A DNA stretch of 5,314 nucleotides from an uncultured Oscillospiraceae bacterium (GTDB lineage: Bacteria; Bacillota; Clostridia; Oscillospirales; Oscillospiraceae). The notes under the pieces are model-generated. The model was not told where the DNA came from. It was given only the letters and a program-made list of their open reading frames with translations, and ran no database searches. Location: positions 1 to 5,314 of the forward strand of contig CAKTKM010000097.1 of assembly GCA_934569425.1 (NCBI GenBank), read 5' to 3'. Each line of letters starts with the position of its first letter. Position 1 is the first letter of the stretch. Shown here in pieces: positions 1 through 4,921 of this stretch. Made by a program: the position numbers and the translations under genes.

Positions 1-491
1 TCCCAGCCGGTGTCGGCCCAGCAGTCGCCGGACAGCTCCAGCCACAGGATGCCGCCGGAGGTGCTGCAAAGGCTGGGCACATAGCTGCTGTCCGCTTTGA
101 TGTGGATGCAGTGGTACAGCTCGCCGTTCCAGCAGAACCGTCCATAGGCGCCCTCCTCGCTGGCTCTGCCGTCAGTCAGCTCCGGGACGGTATAGCCCTC
201 TCCGCCGGAGGCGGCCAGCTGGCCGTACTCTCCGTTGTGCCACAGGGGCAGGTAGTCCGGCGCGCCGTGGGATGCCCCAGCGGCCAGCGGCAGCTTGCTG
301 TCGGTGGGAGCGATGACCTCCAGCTCCGCGTAGTCGTAGTACAGGGCGCAGACCGCCGGCACGGCGGCAGGGCCCTCTCCGCGGTCAGGCTCCGTCTGGT
401 GGGACGGTGCCGGCGTATTCGCATTGGTATCGCCGCAGGCGCACAGCAGCGCCAGCAGCAGGGAAAGAAGCAGGCAGGATATGCGTTTCAT
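1..491 (-). CDS. Putative lipoprotein of unknown function, 3' end missing (runs off the left edge)
   Basis: An open frame of 163 codons starts at ATG 491 and reaches the window edge without a stop, so the C-terminus is missing. The N-terminus MKRISCLLLSLLLALLCACG is a typical type II signal peptide: two basic residues, a Leu-rich core, and a lipobox L-C-A-C with Cys19 as the expected lipidated residue. A low-complexity linker rich in Thr/Pro/Ala/Glu follows (about residues 22-48), as is common just after the lipid anchor. The rest contains several Trp and Cys residues, and I recognise no family in it. The start is supported by AAGGAGG about 7 nt upstream and by a TTGCAC/TATAAT promoter further up. 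The protein is expected to sit on the outer face of the cytoplasmic membrane. The gene lies downstream of the tRNA-Tyr terminators, in the same direction, but has its own promoter. Existence of the gene is well supported; its function is unknown. Confidence 0.85.
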   Translation of the reverse strand, partial: MKRISCLLLSLLLALLCACGDTNANTPAPSHQTEPDRGEGPAAVPAVCALYYDYAELEVIAPTDSKLPLAAGASHGAPDYLPLWHNGEYGQLAASGGEGYTVPELTDGRASEEGAYGRFCWNGELYHCIHIKADSSYVPSLCSTSGGILWLELSGDCWADTGW

Positions 492-533
492 GTCCGTTCC
501 TCCTTAATGATGCAAAAACCGTTTGATGCTGCC

Positions 534-562
534 ATTATACACGCAATGGCGGCGGCGTGCAA
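534..562 (-). promoter_or_regulatory. Sigma-70-type promoter of the lipoprotein gene
   Basis: On the minus strand TTGCAC (562-557) is followed after exactly 17 nt by a perfect TATAAT (539-534). Transcription would start near 527, giving a leader of about 35 nt that ends in AAGGAGG before ATG 491. The site lies downstream of the second terminator copy, so the gene is insulated from tRNA transcription. Confidence 0.75.
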
Positions 563-576
563 CGTCAGCGGGGATA

Positions 577-614
577 AAAAATACCGACCACCCTGACGGG
601 TAATCGGTATTTTT
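577..614 (-). terminator. Second copy of the tRNA-Tyr intrinsic terminator
   Basis: This copy is identical to the terminator at 679-716. A 17-bp stem (577-593 with 598-614) closes a 4-nt loop, and on the minus strand the descending arm ends in a run of T (six, counting 576). It would act as a backup terminator between the tRNA operon and the lipoprotein gene. Two stem positions are G-U pairs only when read on the minus strand, which fixes its orientation. Confidence 0.75.
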
Positions 615-632
615 GGTGGGGGATGGTGGATT
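577..632 (-). repeat. Direct repeat copy 2: tRNA-Tyr 3' end plus terminator
   Basis: These 56 nt are identical to 679-734 (offset 102 nt). The repeat covers the last bases of the T-loop, the 3' halves of the T-stem and acceptor stem, the encoded CCA and the whole terminator of tRNA-Tyr. The match stops abruptly in the T-loop: plus-strand T633 here against C735 in the tRNA gene. This copy has no tRNA body, so it cannot encode a tRNA. Confidence 0.9.
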
Positions 633-674
633 TACCCCTTCGGGGCATAAACTTCGACTCCACCTACCCCCACC
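615..674. repeat. Long imperfect palindrome between the two terminator copies
   Basis: Arms 615-630 and 659-674 are 16-nt inverted copies, except that the central AT of one arm is TA in the other. Read as RNA from the minus strand this gives 8 bp, a U.U/A.A internal loop, then 6 bp. Inside it, TTTA (631-634) can pair with TAAA (648-651), and CCCC (635-638) with GGGG (642-645) around a 3-nt loop. One arm is the copied tRNA-Tyr acceptor/T-stem 3' strand; the other looks like an inverted copy of it. Confidence 0.8.
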
Positions 675-678
675 CGAT

Positions 679-716
679 AAAAATACCGACCACCCTGACG
701 GGTAATCGGTATTTTT
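679..716 (-). terminator. Intrinsic terminator of the tRNA-Thr/tRNA-Tyr operon
   Basis: A 17-bp stem (679-695 with 700-716) with a GTCA loop on the minus strand ends in TTTTT. It begins directly at the encoded CCA of tRNA-Tyr, sharing position 716. Two positions pair as U.G in the minus-strand transcript but would be C.A mismatches in a plus-strand transcript, so it is built to stop minus-strand transcription. Confidence 0.85.
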
Positions 717-734
717 GGTGGGGGATGGTGGATT
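679..734 (-). repeat. Direct repeat copy 1: 3' end of tRNA-Tyr plus terminator
   Basis: This is the copy inside the intact tRNA-Tyr transcription unit, with 56 nt identical to 577-632. The boundary in the T-loop and the inclusion of the whole 3' end of a tRNA gene are typical of attachment cores used by tyrosine recombinases, although the copies are only 102 nt apart. Confidence 0.9.
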
Positions 735-800
735 CGAACCACCGAAGGCGTTGCCAGCAGATTTACAGTCTGTCCCCTTTGGCCACTCGGGAAATCCCCC
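716..800 (-). tRNA. tRNA-Tyr (anticodon GTA)
   Basis: This is an 85-nt class II tRNA including an encoded CCA. The acceptor stem GGGGGAT (800-794) pairs with ATCCCCC (726-720), the discriminator base is A (719), and CCA is at 718-716. The anticodon loop CTGTAAA carries GTA (766-764), and the T-arm GGTGG-TTCGAAT-CCACC is perfect. The long variable arm expected for tRNA-Tyr is present. One oddity is that the outermost anticodon-stem pair (27-43) is A.C rather than a Watson-Crick pair. The gene is second in a two-tRNA operon, 9 nt after tRNA-Thr, and is followed directly by a terminator. Confidence 0.96.
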
Positions 801-809
801 ATATGAACT

Positions 810-885
810 TGGAGCTGGTGGACGGATTCGAACCCCCGACCTGCTGATTACAAATCAGCTGCTCTACCAGCTGAGCTACACCAGC
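810..885 (-). tRNA. tRNA-Thr (anticodon TGT)
   Basis: This is a 76-nt tRNA including an encoded CCA (812-810). The acceptor stem GCTGGTG (885-879) pairs with CACCAGC (820-814), with discriminator T (813). The D-arm GCTC...GAGC is normal, and the anticodon stem GCTGA/TCAGC is perfect around TTTGTAA, giving anticodon TGT (852-850). The T-arm reads GGGGG-TTCGAAT-CCGTC: three Watson-Crick pairs, one G-U and one G.G mismatch in the middle (51-63), which is unusual. It is the first gene of the operon, about 13 nt after the predicted transcription start. Confidence 0.95.
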
Positions 886-904
886 ATCTCCATCAGCGTG
901 GCTT

Positions 905-933
905 ATTTTAACAGATGATTCCGGATTTGTCAA
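905..933 (-). promoter_or_regulatory. Strong sigma-70 promoter of the tRNA operon
   Basis: On the minus strand a perfect TTGACA (933-928) is followed after 17 nt by TAAAAT (910-905). Transcription would start near 898, just upstream of tRNA-Thr. Near-consensus strength fits a stable-RNA operon. Confidence 0.88.
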
Positions 934-989
934 CAGAAAAGTTTGGAACGTCCCATATTTTTACGCAGAAAAAAGGAGAGTGATCGCGC

Positions 990-1223
990 ATGAAGCTTGT
1001 CGAACTGTCACCGCTGTATGAGGACAGCGCCCGGCGCATCCAGACGCGGATGGAGGAGCTGCGTCTCCGCCTCCGCACCACCGACGACCCGGACAGCGCC
1101 CGCCGCCTGCGCCGCCGCCTGACGGAGCTGCAGCCCATGCTGCGCCAATGCCGCCAGCTGGCGCAGCTGACCGCACATTATTACGATAGGAGTGATCGAC
1201 GTCATGATGCATCCCGCCTTTGA
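990..1223 (+). CDS. Small charged helical protein, partner of the downstream sigma-like gene
   Basis: This 77-residue protein is very rich in Arg, Leu and Glu and has no hydrophobic segment or signal peptide, so it should be cytoplasmic. Two long helices are expected (about residues 10-30 and 34-62) with Arg/Leu spacing that suggests a helical hairpin or coiled coil; I do not recognise a family. The ATG at 990 has AAGGAG 11 nt upstream. The same site layout (AGGAG, then TGATCG, then ATG) precedes the next gene, which overlaps this one by 20 nt. That points to coupled translation and probably to joint function. It could be a partner or regulator of the HTH protein, but this is inference. The gene is divergent from the tRNA operon, and I see no convincing promoter of its own. 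Coding is likely because of the ribosome site and the overlap, but it is short. Confidence 0.75.
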   Translation: MKLVELSPLYEDSARRIQTRMEELRLRLRTTDDPDSARRLRRRLTELQPMLRQCRQLAQLTAHYYDRSDRRHDASRL

Positions 1224-1491
1224 TCCCATGGACATCGCCGGCCTGCACCTCTGGCTGCAGGAGGAGTCCGACGACAACGGCCGCCGCCGGCAGAGGCTGC
1301 TGCACAACCTGACGAAAGCCGTGGCGGAGGAATTAACGCCCCGCCAGCGGGAAATGCTGCACCTGTACTATTATGAGCAGCTGAACATGGTGCAGATCGC
1401 GGCCCGGCTGGGCGTCAACAAGTCCACCGTATCCCGCACCCTGTGCCGCGCCCGCCGCCGTTTGCATCACATCCTGCAATACAGCTTCTGA
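1204..1491 (+). CDS. Sigma-70 region-4-like helix-turn-helix protein (no region 2)
   Basis: This 95-residue protein has a C-terminal half that matches sigma-70 region 4. LTPRQREML (44-52) begins the domain, and the helix-turn-helix is at about 62-87 (MVQIAARLGV, then the recognition helix KSTVSRTLCRARRRL). There is no region 2 or 3, so it cannot melt a promoter alone. It may act as a DNA-binding regulator or as half of a split sigma factor; small region-4-like proteins also occur as phage and mobile-element regulators. The N-terminal 40 residues are acidic/amphipathic and unassigned. I chose ATG 1204 because AGGAG at 1188-1192 gives the same 11-nt spacing as the gene upstream. An in-frame GTG at 1192 lies inside that ribosome site and is unlikely to be used; ATG 1207 is possible. 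The gene overlaps the preceding one by 20 nt and is followed by the promoter of the YitT gene. Confidence 0.88.
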   Translation: MMHPAFDPMDIAGLHLWLQEESDDNGRRRQRLLHNLTKAVAEELTPRQREMLHLYYYEQLNMVQIAARLGVNKSTVSRTLCRARRRLHHILQYSF

Positions 1492-1507
1492 AAATCAAAA
1501 ATACCTC

Positions 1508-1536
1508 TTGACTTTGCAGGTCTGCATGCATATAAT
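1508..1536 (+). promoter_or_regulatory. Strong sigma-70 promoter of the YitT-family gene
   Basis: TTGACT (1508-1513) is followed after 17 nt by a perfect TATAAT (1531-1536). Transcription would start near 1543, leaving a leader of about 27 nt that contains AGGAGGGAGG. The membrane protein is therefore likely transcribed independently of the two small genes before it. Confidence 0.85.
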
Positions 1537-1569
1537 GCCAGTTGTTCCCACGAGAGGAGGGAGGACACC

Positions 1570-2457
1570 TTGTCCGTTTACAATAGACTGCTCCATGAAA
1601 AAGGCTTTCGGCTGCTGGGCGGCATTCTGGGCGCGGCGCTGATGGCCTCGGCCATCAACCTGTTCATCGTGCCCCAGGGCTTCTACGCCGGCGGCGCCTA
1701 CGGTCTGTGTCAGGTCATCCGCACCCTGCTGGTGACCCGTGCGGGACTGTCGCTGCCCTTCGACCTGGCGGGCCTTCTGTACCTGCTGGTAAACCTGCCC
1801 ATGTTCTATCTGGCGTATCGGGGGCTGGGGCGGACGTTTTTCATCAAGGCCACCATCGTTACCGTGTGCAACTCCGTTTTCTCGGCGCTGATCCCCTCCC
1901 CGGCCACGCCCATCATCGAGGACGCGCTGACCAGCTGCCTCATCGGCGGCATCGGCGTGGGCTTCGCCGCCGGACTGGTGCTCAGCTGCGGCTGCTCCAC
2001 CGGCGGACTGGACATTCTGGGCCTGTATCTCAGCAAGAAGAACCCCAAGTTCACCGTGGGCCGCTTCTGCATCTGCTTCAACGTGTGCCTGTACACGCTG
2101 TGCCTCATCCTGTTCAACGCCACCACGGCCATCTACTCCGCCATTTACAACATCCTGAACAACCTGTTCCTGGACCGTCTGCACCAGCAGAACGTCAACG
2201 TGGAGCTGCTGATCTTCACCAAGAAGAACGACCCGGAGCTGCCCCGTTTCATCATGGACAAGCTGGACCGCGGCGTGACCTACTGGACGGCCCACGGCGC
2301 CTATACCGGCGACGAGGTGCAGGTGCTGTGCGTGTGCCTGTCCAAGTACGAGGTGGGCACGCTGCAGCAGGTGATGCAGGAGATCGACCCCAAGGCGTTC
2401 TTCATCGTGCAGGAGGGCATCCGCACCGGCGGCAACTACCGCCGCCACCTGAACTGA
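1570..2457 (+). CDS. YitT family membrane protein (DUF161 + DUF2179)
   Basis: A 295-residue integral membrane protein of the YitT family, whose biochemical role is still unknown. The N-terminal part has about five or six membrane helices (roughly residues 12-35, 64-83, 90-110, 120-140 and 163-190), including the family's Ser-Thr-Gly-Gly-x-Asp-Ile signature at about 143-149. Here that motif is preceded by Cys-Gly-Cys. The C-terminal soluble domain (about 232-288) matches DUF2179: GVTYWTAHGAYTGDE, then a strand-rich stretch and EIDPKAFFIV, the usual end of the family. Length is normal. The start is TTG 1570, supported by a strong AGGAGGGAGG 5-9 nt upstream and by the lack of any earlier start; the next in-frame Met is inside the first membrane helix. 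The gene has its own strong promoter and ends in a 23-bp hairpin. It is convergent with the PH-like gene. Confidence 0.95.
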   Translation: MSVYNRLLHEKGFRLLGGILGAALMASAINLFIVPQGFYAGGAYGLCQVIRTLLVTRAGLSLPFDLAGLLYLLVNLPMFYLAYRGLGRTFFIKATIVTVCNSVFSALIPSPATPIIEDALTSCLIGGIGVGFAAGLVLSCGCSTGGLDILGLYLSKKNPKFTVGRFCICFNVCLYTLCLILFNATTAIYSAIYNILNNLFLDRLHQQNVNVELLIFTKKNDPELPRFIMDKLDRGVTYWTAHGAYTGDEVQVLCVCLSKYEVGTLQQVMQEIDPKAFFIVQEGIRTGGNYRRHLN

Positions 2458-2459
2458 CG

Positions 2460-2508
2460 CATATAATAATGAATACCCGCCCACCGGGCGGGTATTCATT
2501 ATTATATG
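2460..2508. terminator. 23-bp perfect hairpin after the YitT-family gene
   Basis: Perfect arms 2460-2482 and 2486-2508 close a 3-nt loop. The inner 7 bp are all G/C (CCCGCCC/GGGCGGG) and the outer part is A/T-rich, so U-rich RNA follows the GC core when read from either strand. It starts 2 nt after the stop codon of the YitT gene. There is no clean T-run, but the layout fits a bidirectional intrinsic terminator. Confidence 0.75.
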
Positions 2509-2560
2509 TATTATATGGCAGTATCCTGCCAGCGAGGCAGCCTGCCGGCAAAGCGCACAT

Positions 2561-2595
2561 AAAAGCAGCATCCCCGGCCGGGGATGCTGCTTTTT
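2561..2595. terminator. Bidirectional intrinsic terminator between convergent genes
   Basis: Arms AAAAGCAGCATCCCC (2561-2575) and GGGGATGCTGCTTTT (2580-2594) are perfect inverted copies around GGCC, which is itself self-complementary. TTTTT follows on the plus strand and TTTT on the minus strand. It ends 7 nt from the stop codon of the PH-like gene and serves as its terminator and as a second stop for YitT transcripts. Confidence 0.85.
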
Positions 2596-2601
2596 GATCC
2601 G

Positions 2602-3159
2602 TTATTCAGCCAGAAGGCTCTGGAGCGCGGGAACAGGCTTGACGTTATAGAGCAGAACGCCTGAAACATTCACGCCGTCCGGGCTTTTGGGCGGGCAGAG
2701 GGCGTCCAGCACATAATTACCGCCCTTGTGATCCGCCAGCTCTCCCATCAGAAGATGCACGCACCCGTTTTTCGCGTCCACGGAGGAGGCCTTCAGAGCG
2801 CTGCGCGGCAGGACGGCGGTCCGGATCTCGTTGTAGACGACGATGACCCGCTGCTCCGTCAAAAAATATTTGCAGTTTTTGGAAATGCTGTGCCAGTCCA
2901 TAATAGGCTGGCAGGCGATATACGCAAGCACCAAAAAGAAGAAAGCCACAACGGCGAGCTTCACGTCTGCGGCGAAATAATGGCACAGCAAAACATAGAC
3001 CCCCGCCAATACAGCAAATGTTGCTATGCAGGCAAAGATCCGCGAGAGCAGCTTGCGCTTACTTATGGAATCCTCCAGGGAGAACGGCTCAGGCCGTCCG
3101 CTCCACAGGACCGTTTCGTTTTCCAACAGCATCTGAGACACACATTCGGGGATATTCAT
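2602..3159 (-). CDS. Small membrane protein with probable bacterial PH-like domain
   Basis: A 185-residue protein with an N-terminal motif ETVLWSGRPEP (residues 15-25), two neighbouring membrane helices (about 41-59 and 68-84), then KYFLTEQRVIVV (97-108) opening a strand-rich C-terminal domain. This order (Trp-x-Gly-Arg-Pro, two helices, T-x-x-R-hydrophobic strand) is what bPH/DUF304-type membrane proteins show, so a PH-like fold facing the cytoplasm is probable but not certain. No enzymatic role is suggested. ATG 3159 is preferred because AAGGAG lies 7 nt upstream; the adjacent ATG 3162 would leave only 4 nt. Codon use is less GC-rich than in the YitT gene. The gene stands alone: it is convergent with the YitT gene and separated from the sigma-54 activator upstream by a strong terminator, so I see no functional link to either. 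Confidence 0.88.
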   Translation of the reverse strand: MNIPECVSQMLLENETVLWSGRPEPFSLEDSISKRKLLSRIFACIATFAVLAGVYVLLCHYFAADVKLAVVAFFFLVLAYIACQPIMDWHSISKNCKYFLTEQRVIVVYNEIRTAVLPRSALKASSVDAKNGCVHLLMGELADHKGGNYVLDALCPPKSPDGVNVSGVLLYNVKPVPALQSLLAE

Positions 3160-3208
3160 CATAATTCTCCTTATTGTTCTGTGATGCCATGGATAATGCG
3201 TATTTCAG

Positions 3209-3214
3209 ATTATA
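3209..3214 (-). promoter_or_regulatory. Probable -10 element of the PH-like gene promoter
   Basis: A perfect TATAAT on the minus strand (3214-3209) lies about 50 nt upstream of the start codon. The -35 region at 17 nt spacing reads ACCATA, which is poor, so the promoter is weak or needs an activator. A second TATAAT lies on the plus strand at 3227-3232, making an inverted pair with 12 nt between. Confidence 0.45.
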
Positions 3215-3291
3215 CACGATAACGGCTATAATATGGTGTTAGGAAAATGGCGGAATATGTATATAAACCGTTAAGAAAACGGAGATCTGAC

Positions 3292-3336
3292 AAAAAGCCC
3301 CTGGAACGGCGGGACATCCGCCGTTCCAGGGGCTTT
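3292..3336 (-). terminator. Intrinsic terminator of the sigma-54 activator gene
   Basis: A 19-bp perfect stem (3294-3312 with 3318-3336), GC-rich with a 5-nt loop, is followed on the minus strand by TTTTT (3296-3292, partly within the stem). It starts 14 nt after the stop codon of the activator. The plus strand has only TTT before a C, so it acts mainly in the minus direction. Confidence 0.9.
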
Positions 3337-3349
3337 CTGCGATCATGTG

Positions 3350-4807
3350 TTATCTGCGGTCCTTATACTTTTCCGTCAGCTGCGTCTTGCGCCGGAGGAA
3401 GGTGGTGGGAGACATCTTCAGCTGCTCCGCCGCGTCGCGGATATTGTTGTACTTTGCGTAGTATTCGTTCAGATACTGCAGCTCGACCTGCTCCAGCATT
3501 TCCTTCAGCCCGCCGGAGATGCTGATATCCGTGGGAAAAAGCGCGGGAACATCCGCCTTGATGGGGACGAATTCCGGCGTGATCACATCGCTGTCCGTGA
3601 TGATGACGGACTGCTCGATCACGTTGCGCAGCTGCCGCACGTTGCCCTCCCAGTGGTTGCTGAGCAGCAGGTAGTAGGCCGAGGAGGACAGCTTTTTGTT
3701 GAAGCCGTATTTCTGATTAAAGACTCTCAGAAAATGCTGCGCCAGCGGAATGATGTCGTTGCGCCGCTCGCGCAGCGGGGGGATATGAATGGGGATCACG
3801 CTCAGGCGGTAGTACAGGTCCTCGCGGAACTTCCGCTCCTTGACCATCTCCTCCAGATTGCTGTTGGTGGCGGCGATGATGCGCACGTCCGTATAGATGG
3901 GCTCGTTGCCGCCCACCCGGATGAACGTATGGCTCTGCAGCACGCGCAGCAGCTTGGTCTGCATGGCCATGGACAGCTCCCCGATCTCGTCGAGAAACAG
4001 CGTGCCGTGGTCGGCCACCTCGAAAAATCCGGCCTTCCGCTTGTTGCTGGCGCCGGTGAACGCATGGGGCTCGTACCCGAACAATTCGCTTTCAAACAGG
4101 GACTCTGTGATGGCGCCGCAGTTGACGGCCACGAAATTGTGGTCCCGCCGGTCGCTGTTGTTGTGGATAAAATGCGCCACCTCGTCCTTGCCCACGCCGG
4201 TCTCGCCCAGCAGCAGCGCCGTGGAGTCCACCTTGGCGATGCGCTTTGCCAGCGTCAGCACCTTGATCATGGCCTCGTCCTCCACCACCATGTTGCCGAA
4301 GTTGGTGGACTGGTGCTTCAGGGATTCCAGCTCCGTGATGTACTGTTCGTTAAGACGGCGCGTCTCCATCAGGTCGGACTGCAGGTTGCTGATCTCGTCC
4401 AGATCCCGGTCGTTGCAGACGAAAAATTCGATCTCCCCGTTGCTGTCAAACACAGGCGAGCAGGAGACGTGAGCGCTGCGTCCCGTCCGGAAAAAGGTCT
4501 GGACGATGGTCTGCGGCTTCTTTGTTTTTGCCACCAGCGCGCCGCAGGATTCCGAGATCAGCCGCTTTTTGACCAGTGTCTCCACCGGAACGCCTATCAG
4601 CTCCTCGCGCTTGATGCCGGTCAGCACCTCATACGCCCGGTTGACCCGCAGCGTGATAAGGTTCCTGTCGGAGATCTGAATGGCATCCTGCGAGTTTTCG
4701 ATAAACATATCCAGCACATGGCAGCGCTCGCTCAACTCCAGCACACGGTTTTGCAGATCGTGGATCACTTCGCCGTCTGGTTTCATATAGCCGGCTATTT
4801 TTTCCAT
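3350..4807 (-). CDS. PAS-domain sigma-54-dependent transcriptional activator, divergent from abfD
   Basis: A 485-residue enhancer-binding protein that uses ATP to open sigma-54 promoters. Order: a short helix (11-30); a PAS-like sensor (about 31-135, with the typical end NGEIEFFVCNDRD); a coiled linker (136-168); the AAA+ domain (about 172-405); and a Fis-type HTH (about 453-478, NIRDAAEQLKMSPTTFLRR). The AAA+ domain has Walker A GETGVGKD (201-208), Walker B TLFLDEIGE (269-277), the R-finger region FREDLYYRL (327-335) and sensor II WEGNVRQLRN (386-395). The sigma-54 contact loop reads HAFTGA instead of GAFTGA (248-253). There is no receiver domain, so it is probably signal- rather than phosphorylation-controlled. 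ATG 4807 is chosen because AAGGA lies 8 nt upstream; an in-frame ATG 4813 is too close to that site, and ATG 4906 lies upstream of the predicted transcription start. The gene faces abfD and is its likely regulator. It ends at a strong terminator. Confidence 0.95.
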   Translation of the reverse strand: MEKIAGYMKPDGEVIHDLQNRVLELSERCHVLDMFIENSQDAIQISDRNLITLRVNRAYEVLTGIKREELIGVPVETLVKKRLISESCGALVAKTKKPQTIVQTFFRTGRSAHVSCSPVFDSNGEIEFFVCNDRDLDEISNLQSDLMETRRLNEQYITELESLKHQSTNFGNMVVEDEAMIKVLTLAKRIAKVDSTALLLGETGVGKDEVAHFIHNNSDRRDHNFVAVNCGAITESLFESELFGYEPHAFTGASNKRKAGFFEVADHGTLFLDEIGELSMAMQTKLLRVLQSHTFIRVGGNEPIYTDVRIIAATNSNLEEMVKERKFREDLYYRLSVIPIHIPPLRERRNDIIPLAQHFLRVFNQKYGFNKKLSSSAYYLLLSNHWEGNVRQLRNVIEQSVIITDSDVITPEFVPIKADVPALFPTDISISGGLKEMLEQVELQYLNEYYAKYNNIRDAAEQLKMSPTTFLRRKTQLTEKYKDRR

Positions 4808-4883
4808 ACGCATTTCCTTTCTCGACAGCCTTTTGATCGCACGCCCCGTGCAGCGGCGGGACACCAGCTTTTTATTAAAACAC

Positions 4884-4911
4884 ATTATAGCAGAAAACTC
4901 CCGCAAAACAA
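4884..4911 (-). promoter_or_regulatory. Sigma-70 promoter of the activator gene, extended -10
   Basis: On the minus strand TTGTTT (4911-4906) is followed after 16 nt by a perfect TATAAT (4889-4884), preceded by TGC, which forms an extended -10 (TGnTATAAT). Transcription would start near 4877, leaving about 70 nt of leader before ATG 4807. The 14-bp dyad lies 11 nt upstream of the -35 element. Confidence 0.75.
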
Positions 4912-4921
4912 CCGCTAATTA

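Noticed and set aside
102..596. Plus-strand 164-residue open frame
   Set aside because: It is antisense to the lipoprotein gene, has no ribosome site and has a Gly/Arg/Gln-rich composition typical of a GC-rich shadow frame.
577..678. A second tRNA gene between the terminators
   Set aside because: Only the 3' strand of the T-stem and acceptor is present; no D-arm or anticodon arm can be folded.
623..918. Two plus-strand open frames of 74 and 67 residues
   Set aside because: They run across the two tRNA genes and the palindrome; the 'GGFEPP'-like protein text is simply translated tRNA T-arm sequence.
1192..1203. GTG 1192 as the start of the region-4 gene
   Set aside because: The codon lies inside the AGGAG ribosome site; ATG 1204 has the same spacing as the gene upstream.
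908..1307. Minus-strand open frames opposite the two small genes
   Set aside because: They are Arg/Ala-rich shadows of the 990-1491 gene pair without ribosome sites.
1495..2571. 358-residue minus-strand frame and 296-residue plus-strand frame over the YitT gene
   Set aside because: The YitT frame has clear family domains, a promoter and a ribosome site; the others are low-complexity shadows that run through the terminator hairpins.
3247..3525. Plus-strand 92-residue open frame
   Set aside because: It has only a weak AGGA site, runs through the activator's terminator hairpin and into its C-terminal coding region in antisense.
4839..4851. GCACG/CGTGC hairpin in the activator leader as a riboswitch or attenuator
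   Set aside because: It is a 5-bp stem with a 3-nt loop, with no T-run and no wider conserved fold; too small to call.
4808..4906. Longer N-terminus of the activator from ATG 4906
   Set aside because: That start lies upstream of the predicted transcription start and has no ribosome site; the extra 33 residues are basic and unlike the family.
3347..4918. 523-residue plus-strand frame mirroring the activator
   Set aside because: It is a long His/Gln/Val-rich antisense shadow of a gene with intact AAA+ motifs.
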